Below are positions 43,043 through 51,237 of a stretch of 64,000 nucleotides of DNA, piece after piece (the stretch's first letter is position 1; every line of letters starts with the position of its first letter). The position numbers and the translations under genes were made by a program. The DNA is taken from assembly GCF_028283685.1 (NCBI RefSeq), contig NZ_JAPWKF010000010.1:390424-454423 (forward strand). Reading direction: 5' to 3'. Below the pieces are notes generated by a model, which did not search any database, was not told the origin of the DNA, and saw only the letters and a list, made by a program, of their open reading frames with translations. This stretch comes from Edaphobacter sp. (GTDB lineage Bacteria; Acidobacteriota; Terriglobia; Terriglobales; Acidobacteriaceae).

Positions 43043-44212
43043 ATGCCTCTAAAAGCTGACGCCTCAGCTCTGGCCGATCTATCGACGCTGCGGCTGGCCA
43101 TTATCGCCCATCGCTTCCAGAAGAACGACGGACAGGGCCGCGTGAACTATGAGGTCGCCCTGGCTGCACTAAGCCGCGGCGTAAAGCTGACCCTCGTCAC
43201 CGCGCACTGTGCGGAGGAGATCGCAAACCATCCCTGCGCAACCGTAGTGAAGATCGGTCGCGAGAGCTGGCCGACCCAGCTGGGAAGGAACATCGGTTTT
43301 GCCCTCGACAGTGCCGCATGGCTGCGCAAACATCGGGGCGAGTTCGATCTCATTCAGGCAAACGGTTTCATCACCTGGGAGCCCTGCGACATCGTCGCGG
43401 CTCACTTCATCCACACCTCGTGGATGGCCAACCGCTTCTATCCCTATCATGGCCTCAAGCCCTACCAGCTCTATCAACGGACCTTTTCCCTGCTGAATGC
43501 CCGTTGGGAAAAGCAGGCTTATCGCTCTGCGCGACAGGTTATTGCGGTCTCCGAGATCGTCGCGGACGAGGTTGCCGCCCTCGGCGTGCCGCGGGATCGC
43601 ATCGAGGTCATCCTGAACGGCGTCGATACCGACGAGTTTCACCCCGGACCATCCGAACGCGCCTCCTTCAATCTGCCGGAAGGCGTCCCCATGCTGGTCT
43701 TCGTCGGAGACATTCGCACGCCTCGCAAGAACCTCGGCACAGTTCTGCGCGCACTGGTCCATCTGCCCGGCGTACATCTCACCGTGGCAGGTGCGGTAGA
43801 CGGAAGCCCCGCGCCGGAGCAGGCCCGCAGCCTCGGCATCGCCGACCGCGTACACTTCCTGGGCAAAACACCCCGTGTGCCCGCTCTCATGCGTTCAGTC
43901 GACCTGTTCTGCTTTCCTTCACTGTATGAACCCTTCGGCCTGGTCGCGGTCGAGGCCATGGCCACCGGCCTTCCCGTCGTGGTGTCGCGCAATGTAGGTG
44001 CGGCGCAGAGCTTTGGCCACAGTCTCACCGTCGTGGACGACCCCGAGAACGCCGAAGCTCTCGCCAACGTCGTTCGCGATCTGCTGGACTCCCCCGGACG
44101 AAGATCTGCCCTGGCGGAATCCGCTCTCTCGCTCACCCAAAATGTCGGCTGGCCGGCGACCGTAGAGGCTTATCTCCATACCTATCAACGTCTGCGGCCA
44201 CGATCGGCGTAG
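43043..44212 (+). CDS. Family 4 glycosyltransferase
   Basis: 389 aa from ATG 43043. An in-frame TTG at 42914 would add 43 residues without family similarity; neither start has a clear ribosome binding site. GT-B fold: LRLAIIAHRFQKNDGQGRVNYEVA (acceptor domain), VIAVSEIVADEVAALGVP, VILNGVDTDEF, PMLVFVGDIRTPRKNL, and the donor-binding SLYEPFGLVAVEAMATGLPVV with the E-x7-E motif. Cytoplasmic or membrane-peripheral. Sugar specificity unknown. Part of the long plus-strand operon. Confidence 0.88.
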   Translation: MPLKADASALADLSTLRLAIIAHRFQKNDGQGRVNYEVALAALSRGVKLTLVTAHCAEEIANHPCATVVKIGRESWPTQLGRNIGFALDSAAWLRKHRGEFDLIQANGFITWEPCDIVAAHFIHTSWMANRFYPYHGLKPYQLYQRTFSLLNARWEKQAYRSARQVIAVSEIVADEVAALGVPRDRIEVILNGVDTDEFHPGPSERASFNLPEGVPMLVFVGDIRTPRKNLGTVLRALVHLPGVHLTVAGAVDGSPAPEQARSLGIADRVHFLGKTPRVPALMRSVDLFCFPSLYEPFGLVAVEAMATGLPVVVSRNVGAAQSFGHSLTVVDDPENAEALANVVRDLLDSPGRRSALAESALSLTQNVGWPATVEAYLHTYQRLRPRSA

Positions 44213-44296
44213 AGAACAAACTCACTGTTCCTGCTGTCTGCAAAACACTGACCGTTACACTCGAGCTAGAGGAGCCGGCAACAAATCTCATTCCGT

Positions 44297-45226
44297 ATGC
44301 GTCTTTCCGTCCTGATCCCAACCTATCAACGACCAGAAGACTTGACTCGCTGCCTGGAGGCCTTGAGCCGCCAGCAACGCCTCGCCGATGAGATTACGAT
44401 CACGGTCCGCGATGAAGATACGCTGACACGGCCCGCGCTGGAACCCTGGCTCCATCGGCTTCCACTGCAGGTCGTCACCGTGAGCCTGCCGGGCGTCGTG
44501 CATGCCCTGAATCAGGGGCTGGAGCGCTGCACCGGAGACATCGTCACCATCACCGACGACGATTCGGCTCCGCACCCCGACTGGCTGCTCCGCATTGAGC
44601 AGCACTTTGCCGGCGACCCGCAACTAGGCGGTCTCGGAGGCCGCGACGCCATCCTGGACAACGGCCAGTTCCTGCAACCCACCACCACCGAGGTTGGCCG
44701 GCTCTATCCCTACGGACGCATGATCGGCAACCATCACCTGGGAATGGGTCCGGCGCGCGTCGTCGAGCACCTGAAGGGCGTCAATATGAGCTGGCGACGA
44801 AAGGCCATCGGCGACCTGCGCTTCGACGAGGGCCTCCGCGGCAAAGGAGCACAGGTGTACTTTGAGCTCGCCTTCAGTCTTGCGATCGCCACCTCCGGCT
44901 GGCGCCTCAAATATGACCCCGCGGTTCTGGTCGATCACTTTCCCGCCAAGCGGTACGGCAACGATCAGCGGGGCAAGGTTCACCTCGAAGCCGTTGAGAA
45001 CACCTCCTACAACTACTACTGGGCGATTCTTCGCTACCTGCCCGCCGGTCCTCGACAGTGGGCCGCCCTTACATGGGAGAAGATGTTGGGAACAGCAAAC
45101 CGCCCGGGATGGCTCCGCATGATTCTCTCCCGGGCTCGCGGCAACTCACTTGGTATCGATCTCTATCGGGCGGCACAGAGTGGCCGGATCGCTGCAAAAA
45201 CCGCAGCCTCACATGGAAGATCCTGA
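44297..45226 (+). CDS. Family 2 glycosyltransferase
   Basis: 309 aa. GT-A features: LSVLIPTYQRPEDLTRCLEA, LPGVVHALNQGLERCTGDIVTITDDDSAPHP (D-D-D metal site) and EHLKGVNMSWRRKAIGDLRFDEGL, then a hydrophobic/basic C-terminal tail. Predicted to add one residue to the lipid-linked oligosaccharide. No signal or TM domain. 84 bp after the previous gene. Confidence 0.88.
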   Translation: MRLSVLIPTYQRPEDLTRCLEALSRQQRLADEITITVRDEDTLTRPALEPWLHRLPLQVVTVSLPGVVHALNQGLERCTGDIVTITDDDSAPHPDWLLRIEQHFAGDPQLGGLGGRDAILDNGQFLQPTTTEVGRLYPYGRMIGNHHLGMGPARVVEHLKGVNMSWRRKAIGDLRFDEGLRGKGAQVYFELAFSLAIATSGWRLKYDPAVLVDHFPAKRYGNDQRGKVHLEAVENTSYNYYWAILRYLPAGPRQWAALTWEKMLGTANRPGWLRMILSRARGNSLGIDLYRAAQSGRIAAKTAASHGRS

Positions 45227-45230
45227 ACGC

Positions 45231-46376
45231 ATGTCGTCTGGAGGATTTGTGGAACGTCCGCGCATCGGAGTCGTTATGCCGCTGGGTTACCAGCAGGGCG
45301 GCGCAGAAAACCTATTGCTGCACTGGCTGGAGCAGGGCAGCGAACGATACACGCTGGTCTGCGCGTTTCTGCAGGACGGGCCCATGGTCGACTTCGCTCG
45401 CAACCTCGGGCTGCGGGTTGAAGTCATCCCGGCAACCCGCCTGACGAACGCCGGTAACTATCTCAAAACCGTCCTCGGACTGCGCCGCTGGATAAAAAAC
45501 GAGAAGCTTGCGCTGGTCTTCTCGTGGATGCCCAAGGCCCACCTCTACGTCGCCCCGGCAAGCCTCGGCACGGACGTGCCGCTGCTCTGGTTCCAGCACG
45601 GCATTCCCTCCCCCGATAAGCTCAATCGCATCATCTCCCGCCTGCCCACCGATGGTGTCCTCTGCTGCTCGAAGACAAGCCAGGTGGCACAGAGACGACT
45701 CTCCCCCGTCGACCAGACCATCGTCTGCTATCCCGGAGTTCCCTTCCCTGCGGTCACGCCGTCCCGCGAAGAAGCCCGCGCACGTCTTGGCATCTCTCCC
45801 GAGGCGCGCGTCGTCGGCATGGTCGCCCGCTGGGAGCGATGGAAGGGTGTCCACGTCTTTCTCGAAGCCATCCAGCGCAGCGCCGAGACACTCTCAGACG
45901 TCACCTTCTTTGTGGCAGGCGGCGAACACCCACGCGATCCCGGGTACGCCGCCGAGCTTCGGCAGCTCGCCGATAAAACCAATCTTGGTCAGCGTCTCCG
46001 CCTGCTCGGTCAGATTCCTTCCGCCGAGGTCCCGCAATGGCTCGCTGCCGCCAACCTCATCGTGCATCCCGCCACTGGACCGGAGCCCTTCGGCATGGCT
46101 GTCGTTGAAGCCATGGGAATGGGACGCGTCGTCATCGCAAGCAACCAGGCAGGCCCCGCCGAGATCATTCAGAACGAGATCAACGGGTTGCTCGTCCCGC
46201 CGGGAGACGCCGCTGCACTTGCCGCCGCCATCGAGCGCATGCTCACCTCCCCGGAGCAGCTCCGCACCATGAGCGAAGCCGCATACACTCGTGGCCGCAG
46301 CTTCTCCGTGGCGCAGCTCTCCGCGCGGCTCGATGAAGTCATCTCCGGCGCCCTCACCGGCAGGAAGTCCACTTAG
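45231..46376 (+). CDS. Family 4 glycosyltransferase
   Basis: 381 aa from ATG 45231, four bp after the preceding stop, with GGAAGA nine nt upstream. ATGs at 45213 and 45150 are in frame but overlap the upstream gene. GT-B motifs: IGVVMPLGYQQGGAENLLLHWL (acceptor side), LLWFQHGIPSP, RVVGMVARWERWKGVHVFLEA, LRLLGQIPSAEVPQWLAAAN and GPEPFGMAVVEAMGMGRVV (donor E-x7-E). Member of the plus-strand operon; the stop overlaps the start of the next gene by one base. Confidence 0.88.
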   Translation: MSSGGFVERPRIGVVMPLGYQQGGAENLLLHWLEQGSERYTLVCAFLQDGPMVDFARNLGLRVEVIPATRLTNAGNYLKTVLGLRRWIKNEKLALVFSWMPKAHLYVAPASLGTDVPLLWFQHGIPSPDKLNRIISRLPTDGVLCCSKTSQVAQRRLSPVDQTIVCYPGVPFPAVTPSREEARARLGISPEARVVGMVARWERWKGVHVFLEAIQRSAETLSDVTFFVAGGEHPRDPGYAAELRQLADKTNLGQRLRLLGQIPSAEVPQWLAAANLIVHPATGPEPFGMAVVEAMGMGRVVIASNQAGPAEIIQNEINGLLVPPGDAAALAAAIERMLTSPEQLRTMSEAAYTRGRSFSVAQLSARLDEVISGALTGRKST

Positions 46377-47518
46377 TGAATCCGCCGACCGCAATCGGGC
46401 TCTCTACCGATCCGAACCTCCTGGCCTGCGCCACACAGGGGAACGGTGGCGACGACGAGGCTCGTCTGCGCGAGCTGGTCTCCGGCTTTCGTTACACCCT
46501 CGCGGACTTCTCCAAGCGCGACAAACGAGGCAGCGCCAGAAAACTTCTTGCCCAGCTGAAAAGCCGCCAATTCAATCTTCTGGTGCTGGAGGGAACGGGA
46601 ATCGCCGGTGGCATGGCCGCGATTCTCGGTCGACGCATGTACGGCATGCCGTATGTCGTCAGCAGCGGCGACGCCGTGGCTCCGTTTCTGGCAGCCCGCC
46701 ACCCCGCAGCAGAACCTCTCTTCCGCCGCTACGAGCAGATGCTCTACGCCAACTCCAGCGGATTCATCGGCTGGACACCCTACCTCGTCGGACGCGCCCT
46801 CACCATGGGAGCCACACGCGGCATCACGATCCCCGGATGGGCTCCCTTCGAACGCACCCCGCAGCAGCTCGCCGAGGGACGGCGCACCATTCGCGAGCGT
46901 CTCGGTCTCGACGACAGCACCGTCGTCTTCGGCATCGTTGGATCGCTCACCTGGTCCACCCGCTATCAATATTGTTACGGCGCGGAGCTGATCCGGGCCA
47001 TTCGTCGATCGCAGGGACGAGTCGCGGCAGTAGTGGTCGGCGATGGGTCCGGCCTGCAGAAGCTTCGTGAGATCGCAGGCGACGCGCTCGACCGCACAGT
47101 TCATCTTCCCGGCCGCGTACCGCGGGAAGAGGTGCCCGACTGGCTCGCTGCAATCGATGTCGGTTCCATCCCTCAAAGCGTGGATGGCGTAGGCAGCTTC
47201 CGGTACACAACAAAATTGAGTGAATACATGGCGACCGGTCTTCCCTTTATCACCAACCAGATACCGATGTCTTACGATCTGGATCAAAGCATGCTTTGGA
47301 GACTGGCCGGACAGTCTCCCTGGGACCCGGTCTTTCTGGAGGCCCTGGTCGGCCTCATGGACAGGCTTACCATCCCGGAGGTACTCGCAAAGCGCCGGGT
47401 CACCACCGATGCACCTCTCTTCGAACGCATCTCACAGGTGAGCCGGGTCACCCGGTTCCTCCACGAAGTTCTTGAGGCGGAGCAGCTGCACCGCCCACAC
47501 GGAACCAGCCATCGCTAA
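46376..47518 (+). CDS. GT-B glycosyltransferase (family 4-like)
   Basis: 380 aa from a GTG sharing one base with the previous stop (TAGTG). Features: FNLLVLEGTGIAGGMAAILG, MPYVVSSGDAVAPFLA, TVVFGIVGSLTWSTRYQYCYG, VVVGDGSGLQKLREIAGD and WLAAIDVGSIPQS followed by YTTKLSEYMATGLPFI. The donor site is K-L-x-E-Y-x-A-x-G, a variant of the GT4 E-x7-E. Sugar specificity unknown. Confidence 0.83.
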   Translation: MNPPTAIGLSTDPNLLACATQGNGGDDEARLRELVSGFRYTLADFSKRDKRGSARKLLAQLKSRQFNLLVLEGTGIAGGMAAILGRRMYGMPYVVSSGDAVAPFLAARHPAAEPLFRRYEQMLYANSSGFIGWTPYLVGRALTMGATRGITIPGWAPFERTPQQLAEGRRTIRERLGLDDSTVVFGIVGSLTWSTRYQYCYGAELIRAIRRSQGRVAAVVVGDGSGLQKLREIAGDALDRTVHLPGRVPREEVPDWLAAIDVGSIPQSVDGVGSFRYTTKLSEYMATGLPFITNQIPMSYDLDQSMLWRLAGQSPWDPVFLEALVGLMDRLTIPEVLAKRRVTTDAPLFERISQVSRVTRFLHEVLEAEQLHRPHGTSHR

Positions 47519-47564
47519 CCGCCTCGGCAGGATCGACACCAAAACAGGAGGACCGAAAGACCAC

Positions 47565-48716
47565 ATGGCTGTACAGACGCTCCGTACTCTGCAGATCGGC
47601 AACGACTGGTTCGGCGAACGCCAGGGTGGCCTCAATCGGGTCTATAGCGAACTGCTCCGCTTTCTTCCGGAAGCCGGTGTGGAGGTTCGCGGCCTTGTCG
47701 CCGGAACTCCCAATGTTGCAGTCTCGACGGGTGGCGTCGTCACCGGCTTTGCACCCGCCAAAGCGCCCCTGCCGCAGCGCTTGCTGGCCGCCCGCAAGGC
47801 AGAAATCCAGGAGCTGCGTACAGGACGCTTCGACCTGATTGCCTCCCACTTTGCCCTGTACACCGTGCCCATCGTCGATAAGCTCTCCCGCACTCCAACG
47901 GTGATTCACTTCCATGGCCCCTGGGCCGCGGAGGCAGGCGTTGAAGGGCAGTCCTCTCTTGGCTCACGCGTGCAGGCAGCTATCGAGCACGCGGTCTACC
48001 GTCGCGGTCGCCGCCTCATCGTCCTCTCCGAAGCATTCAAGCGCGAGCTGATTCGCAGATATCGTATTCCCGAAGACCTGGTGCGAATCGTACCGGGCGG
48101 CATTGATTCAGACCGCTTTAACGACCACCTGTCCCGCGCCGAGGCTCGCGAGCGCCTGGGCTGGCCCGTCGATCGACCCACCGTTCTCGCCGTTCGCCGC
48201 CAGGTACGCCGCATGGGCCTGGAAAATCTGATCGACGCAACCATCGAGGTCCGCAAGCGTGTACCTGAGATCATGATCATGCTGGCTGGCTCGGGACCGA
48301 TCCTCGGAGAGCTTCGCGAACGCATCGCCGCTGCCGGGCTCGAAGACAATATTCGCCAGCTCGGTCGCGTCGAAGACGCTGACCTGCCGCTGGCCTACCG
48401 CGCCGCCGACGTTTCGATCGTCCCCACCCAGGCGCTCGAAGGCTTCGGCATGATCACCCTCGAATCTCTCGCCTCCGGAACCCCCGTACTGGTCACACCC
48501 GTCGGCGGCCTGCCCGAGGTGATTCGTCCCTTCGCACCAGACTGCGTTCTCGCCGATACCTCTACTGACTCCATCACAGAAACCCTCACAAGCTTCCTCA
48601 CTGGCGCCCAGGCCTTACCCTCCAGTGACGCCTGCCGCGCTTATGCAGTTAAGAACTTCGACTGGCCCGTCATCGCAGCGAAGACGCGGCACGTCTACGA
48701 GGAAGCCCTCACATAA
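47565..48716 (+). CDS. Family 4 glycosyltransferase
   Basis: 383 aa from ATG 47565, with AGGAGG about 13 nt upstream; the frame is open further upstream but those residues lie over the previous gene. GT-B motifs: NDWFGERQGGLNRVYSELLR, TPTVIHFHGPWAAEAGVEGQ, LIVLSEAFKRELIRRYRIP, VPGGIDSDRF, PTVLAVRRQVRRMGLENLID and ALEGFGMITLESLASGTPVL (donor E-x7-E). Predicted retaining sugar transferase of the plus-strand operon. Confidence 0.88.
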   Translation: MAVQTLRTLQIGNDWFGERQGGLNRVYSELLRFLPEAGVEVRGLVAGTPNVAVSTGGVVTGFAPAKAPLPQRLLAARKAEIQELRTGRFDLIASHFALYTVPIVDKLSRTPTVIHFHGPWAAEAGVEGQSSLGSRVQAAIEHAVYRRGRRLIVLSEAFKRELIRRYRIPEDLVRIVPGGIDSDRFNDHLSRAEARERLGWPVDRPTVLAVRRQVRRMGLENLIDATIEVRKRVPEIMIMLAGSGPILGELRERIAAAGLEDNIRQLGRVEDADLPLAYRAADVSIVPTQALEGFGMITLESLASGTPVLVTPVGGLPEVIRPFAPDCVLADTSTDSITETLTSFLTGAQALPSSDACRAYAVKNFDWPVIAAKTRHVYEEALT

Positions 48717-48728
48717 CCCATCACCCCG

Positions 48729-48754
48729 AGACGCTCTGAAGCGTCTGGTAGAGT
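48729..48754 (+). promoter_or_regulatory. Hairpin and candidate internal promoter before the acyltransferase gene
   Basis: Perfect 7-bp hairpin AGACGCT-CTGA-AGCGTCT (48729-48746), then TAGAGT (48749-48754) ending 6 nt before the ATG at 48761. No Shine-Dalgarno sequence. Suggests a partial stop plus a leaderless restart in the middle of the operon. Confidence 0.35.
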
Positions 48755-48760
48755 ACGCTT

Positions 48761-50011
48761 ATGCCAACCGTTCATCAGGAAAAGACATCGACCTGGAGCT
48801 CCGTGCATCTTGACGCAGTGCGTGGGTTGGCTGCTCTGGCTGTAATGATGTTTCACGATAAGAGCTTCTTCTTTTCGTCCCTGAGCGACTCGACGGCGGA
48901 TGTACAGGCACCTGTTCTAAACAGTTCGACTGCGACCCCGGCTCCTCCGCCTGTCTTTCACCGCCGCGCCGACATGGGAAACACCCCTGTCATGATCTTC
49001 TTCGTGCTGAGCGGTTACTTAGTCGGTGGAAGTGTTATCAAGAGTCTCAAGCGGCAAACCTGGTCAGCGAAGACTTATCTGATCAAGCGCCTGACGCGTC
49101 TCTGGGTTGTGCTGCTCCCCGCACTGCTGTTCGGCCTGTTACTGGACAATATCGGCTATCGCCTGCTGGGTGCACCGGGGCAAATTTACGTTGCGCACAT
49201 TGGCTTCGTCTACCCGCATGTGGCGCAGGACTTCCGCCTCACGACCATCCTCGGCAATATCTTCTTTCTGCAGGGAATCTTCGTCTCAACCCCGGGAAGC
49301 AACGGTGCTCTGTGGAGTTTGAGCAACGAGTTCTGGTACTACATCCTGTTCCCGATGCTTGTCGTTCCGTTCGTGCTGAAGCGCTCCGCGATGGTGAAGA
49401 TCGCCTCCGTAGGGTTCGTTGTAGCTTTTCTGGCGTTCGTTTCAGCACGCAGCGATCCCGCTTCGTTGAAGCATATCCCGATCCTGTTTCCGATCTGGAT
49501 CATGGGAGCCCTGGTAGCGCTTGCACCGTTGCGCGTTCCGGATCGATTCCGCGGTGTCACAACCGGCATGATGCTGTTGTTGCTCGTGGCGGGCACGTTG
49601 CTGCTGCGCAAGTTTGATATCGGAGTTCATAAATCGCAATACATTATCGGTATCCTGTTTTCAGGCCTGCTGTACCTGCTATTGCATTACAAGGAAACCT
49701 CTCGTCCCGGATGGTACAGATCTGTGGCTGGCTTCTTCTCGAAGATTTCCTATTCGCTATATGTGCTGCATATGCCGCTGGGTACTTTCCTGGCCGCGCT
49801 GCTGCTTCGCCCATGGCACATGCGCACCAAGACTCCACTCAATGTTGCAGAGATGGTCGGCTTCTTCTCCCTTATCGTACTGATCACCTTTGGCTTCTAT
49901 TCCGTCTTCGAAGCCAACACAGACCGTATTCGCAATCTGCTCTTTGATCGCCGCGAGCGAAGCATTGCGGCCGTCAACAGCCCCGAACTGCCGGCACGTC
50001 CCAAAGCATGA
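48761..50011 (+). CDS. Acyltransferase 3 family membrane protein
   Basis: 416 aa, about ten TM segments. Motifs: VHLDAVRGLAALAVMMFHD (catalytic-type His), TPVMIFFVLSGYLVGG, YLIKRLTRLWVVL and SLSNEFWYYILFPM (N-E replaces V-E-E of the usual motif), then FSKISYSLYVLHMPLG. A Pro/Ser/Thr-rich insert at about 40-65 lies in the first extracytoplasmic loop. Predicted O-acyltransferase for the polysaccharide. It sits between two GT4 genes of the plus-strand operon. Confidence 0.87.
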   Translation: MPTVHQEKTSTWSSVHLDAVRGLAALAVMMFHDKSFFFSSLSDSTADVQAPVLNSSTATPAPPPVFHRRADMGNTPVMIFFVLSGYLVGGSVIKSLKRQTWSAKTYLIKRLTRLWVVLLPALLFGLLLDNIGYRLLGAPGQIYVAHIGFVYPHVAQDFRLTTILGNIFFLQGIFVSTPGSNGALWSLSNEFWYYILFPMLVVPFVLKRSAMVKIASVGFVVAFLAFVSARSDPASLKHIPILFPIWIMGALVALAPLRVPDRFRGVTTGMMLLLLVAGTLLLRKFDIGVHKSQYIIGILFSGLLYLLLHYKETSRPGWYRSVAGFFSKISYSLYVLHMPLGTFLAALLLRPWHMRTKTPLNVAEMVGFFSLIVLITFGFYSVFEANTDRIRNLLFDRRERSIAAVNSPELPARPKA

Positions 50012-50060
50012 CCCGGCAAACGCGATAAACCATCCCCCGCGTCTATGAGGAGCTCCTTGC

Positions 50061-51203
50061 GTGAAAGTATTATTCGTTGACCAGACCGGCCAGCTCGGCG
50101 GCGGCGAACTCAGTCTGCTTGACATCGTCAAAGGGACATCGCATACAGCCGAAGTCGTGCTCTTTTCGGACGGGCCCTTTCGCAAGCTTTTGGAAGAGAT
50201 TCCCGTACCTGTCCATCTGCTCTCCGCTGGAAACGCCGCCGATGTGCGTCGAGAGGCAGGTATATCGGCTCTGCTCTCGGCCATCCCCTCTTTTCTCAAG
50301 TTGAGAAACAAACTCGCCGAGATCGCCAAAGACTTCGACGTCATCTACGCCAACTCGCAGAAGGCTTTCATCGTAAGCGCTCTTGCAAGGAGGCCGGGAC
50401 AACCCCTGATCTGGCACCTGCGGGACATGCTGCAGGCAGAACACTTCAGCTCCCTCGTACGGCTTGTCGCCGTCTTCGCCGGCAATCATGCGGCAGATCT
50501 GATCGTTGCCAACTCACAGGCCACCCTGGACTCGCTCGTCGCGTCAGGCGGCGACCGCGAAAAGTCGATCGTCATCTACAACGGCATCAGTCCAGCCCCA
50601 TTCGACGCCATCACCAACCAAATGGTCGACGATCTGCGAACTGAGTTCGGCTGGCAAGGCAAGTTCGTCGTGGGCGCCTTTGGCCGTTTGTCTCCATGGA
50701 AGGGACAACATGTTCTCCTGGAAGCCATCAAGGAATTACCAGACGTTCATGTTGCCATCGTAGGCGACGCACTCTTTGGCGAGCAGGAGTATGTCGATTC
50801 CATGCACGCCCTGGTTCAGCAGTACAAGTTACAGGATCGCGTCCACTTCCTTGGTTTCCGACGCGATGTCCCTCAGCTCATGCGTTCCGTCGATGTGATT
50901 GCCCATACCGCAATCGCACCGGAGCCATTTGGCCGCGTGATTGTAGAGGGTATGCTGGCACAACGCCCTGTCATTGCAACCCGGGCGGGAGGTGCACTCG
51001 AGATTCTCCAGGACAATAAGACAGGACTACTTGTTACTCCAGGGGATGCAGCAGCCCTTCGCCAAGCCATCACACAACTACAGACAAATAAAGGCCTTCT
51101 GCAGCAGCTCGTCACAGCGGGTCGGCAATGTGCTGTAGACGACTATTCCGTAGAAAAAATGGTTAGCACAATCGATACAACAATCGTTCGGTTCACACGC
51201 TAG
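50061..51203 (+). CDS. Family 4 glycosyltransferase
   Basis: 380 aa from a GTG with an excellent GAGGAG 8 nt upstream. GT-B motifs: VLFVDQTGQLGGGELSLLDI, IWHLRDMLQAEHF, LIVANSQATLDSLVASGG, IVIYNGISPAPF, FVVGAFGRLSPWKGQHVLLE, DRVHFLGFRRDVPQLMRSVD and APEPFGRVIVEGMLAQRPVI (donor E-x7-E, here with V-E-G). Part of the plus-strand operon, just before the Wzc gene. Confidence 0.88.
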   Translation: MKVLFVDQTGQLGGGELSLLDIVKGTSHTAEVVLFSDGPFRKLLEEIPVPVHLLSAGNAADVRREAGISALLSAIPSFLKLRNKLAEIAKDFDVIYANSQKAFIVSALARRPGQPLIWHLRDMLQAEHFSSLVRLVAVFAGNHAADLIVANSQATLDSLVASGGDREKSIVIYNGISPAPFDAITNQMVDDLRTEFGWQGKFVVGAFGRLSPWKGQHVLLEAIKELPDVHVAIVGDALFGEQEYVDSMHALVQQYKLQDRVHFLGFRRDVPQLMRSVDVIAHTAIAPEPFGRVIVEGMLAQRPVIATRAGGALEILQDNKTGLLVTPGDAAALRQAITQLQTNKGLLQQLVTAGRQCAVDDYSVEKMVSTIDTTIVRFTR

Positions 51204-51237
51204 ACCTTTAGCATTTAGCCGTCCGACGTCAGATAGA

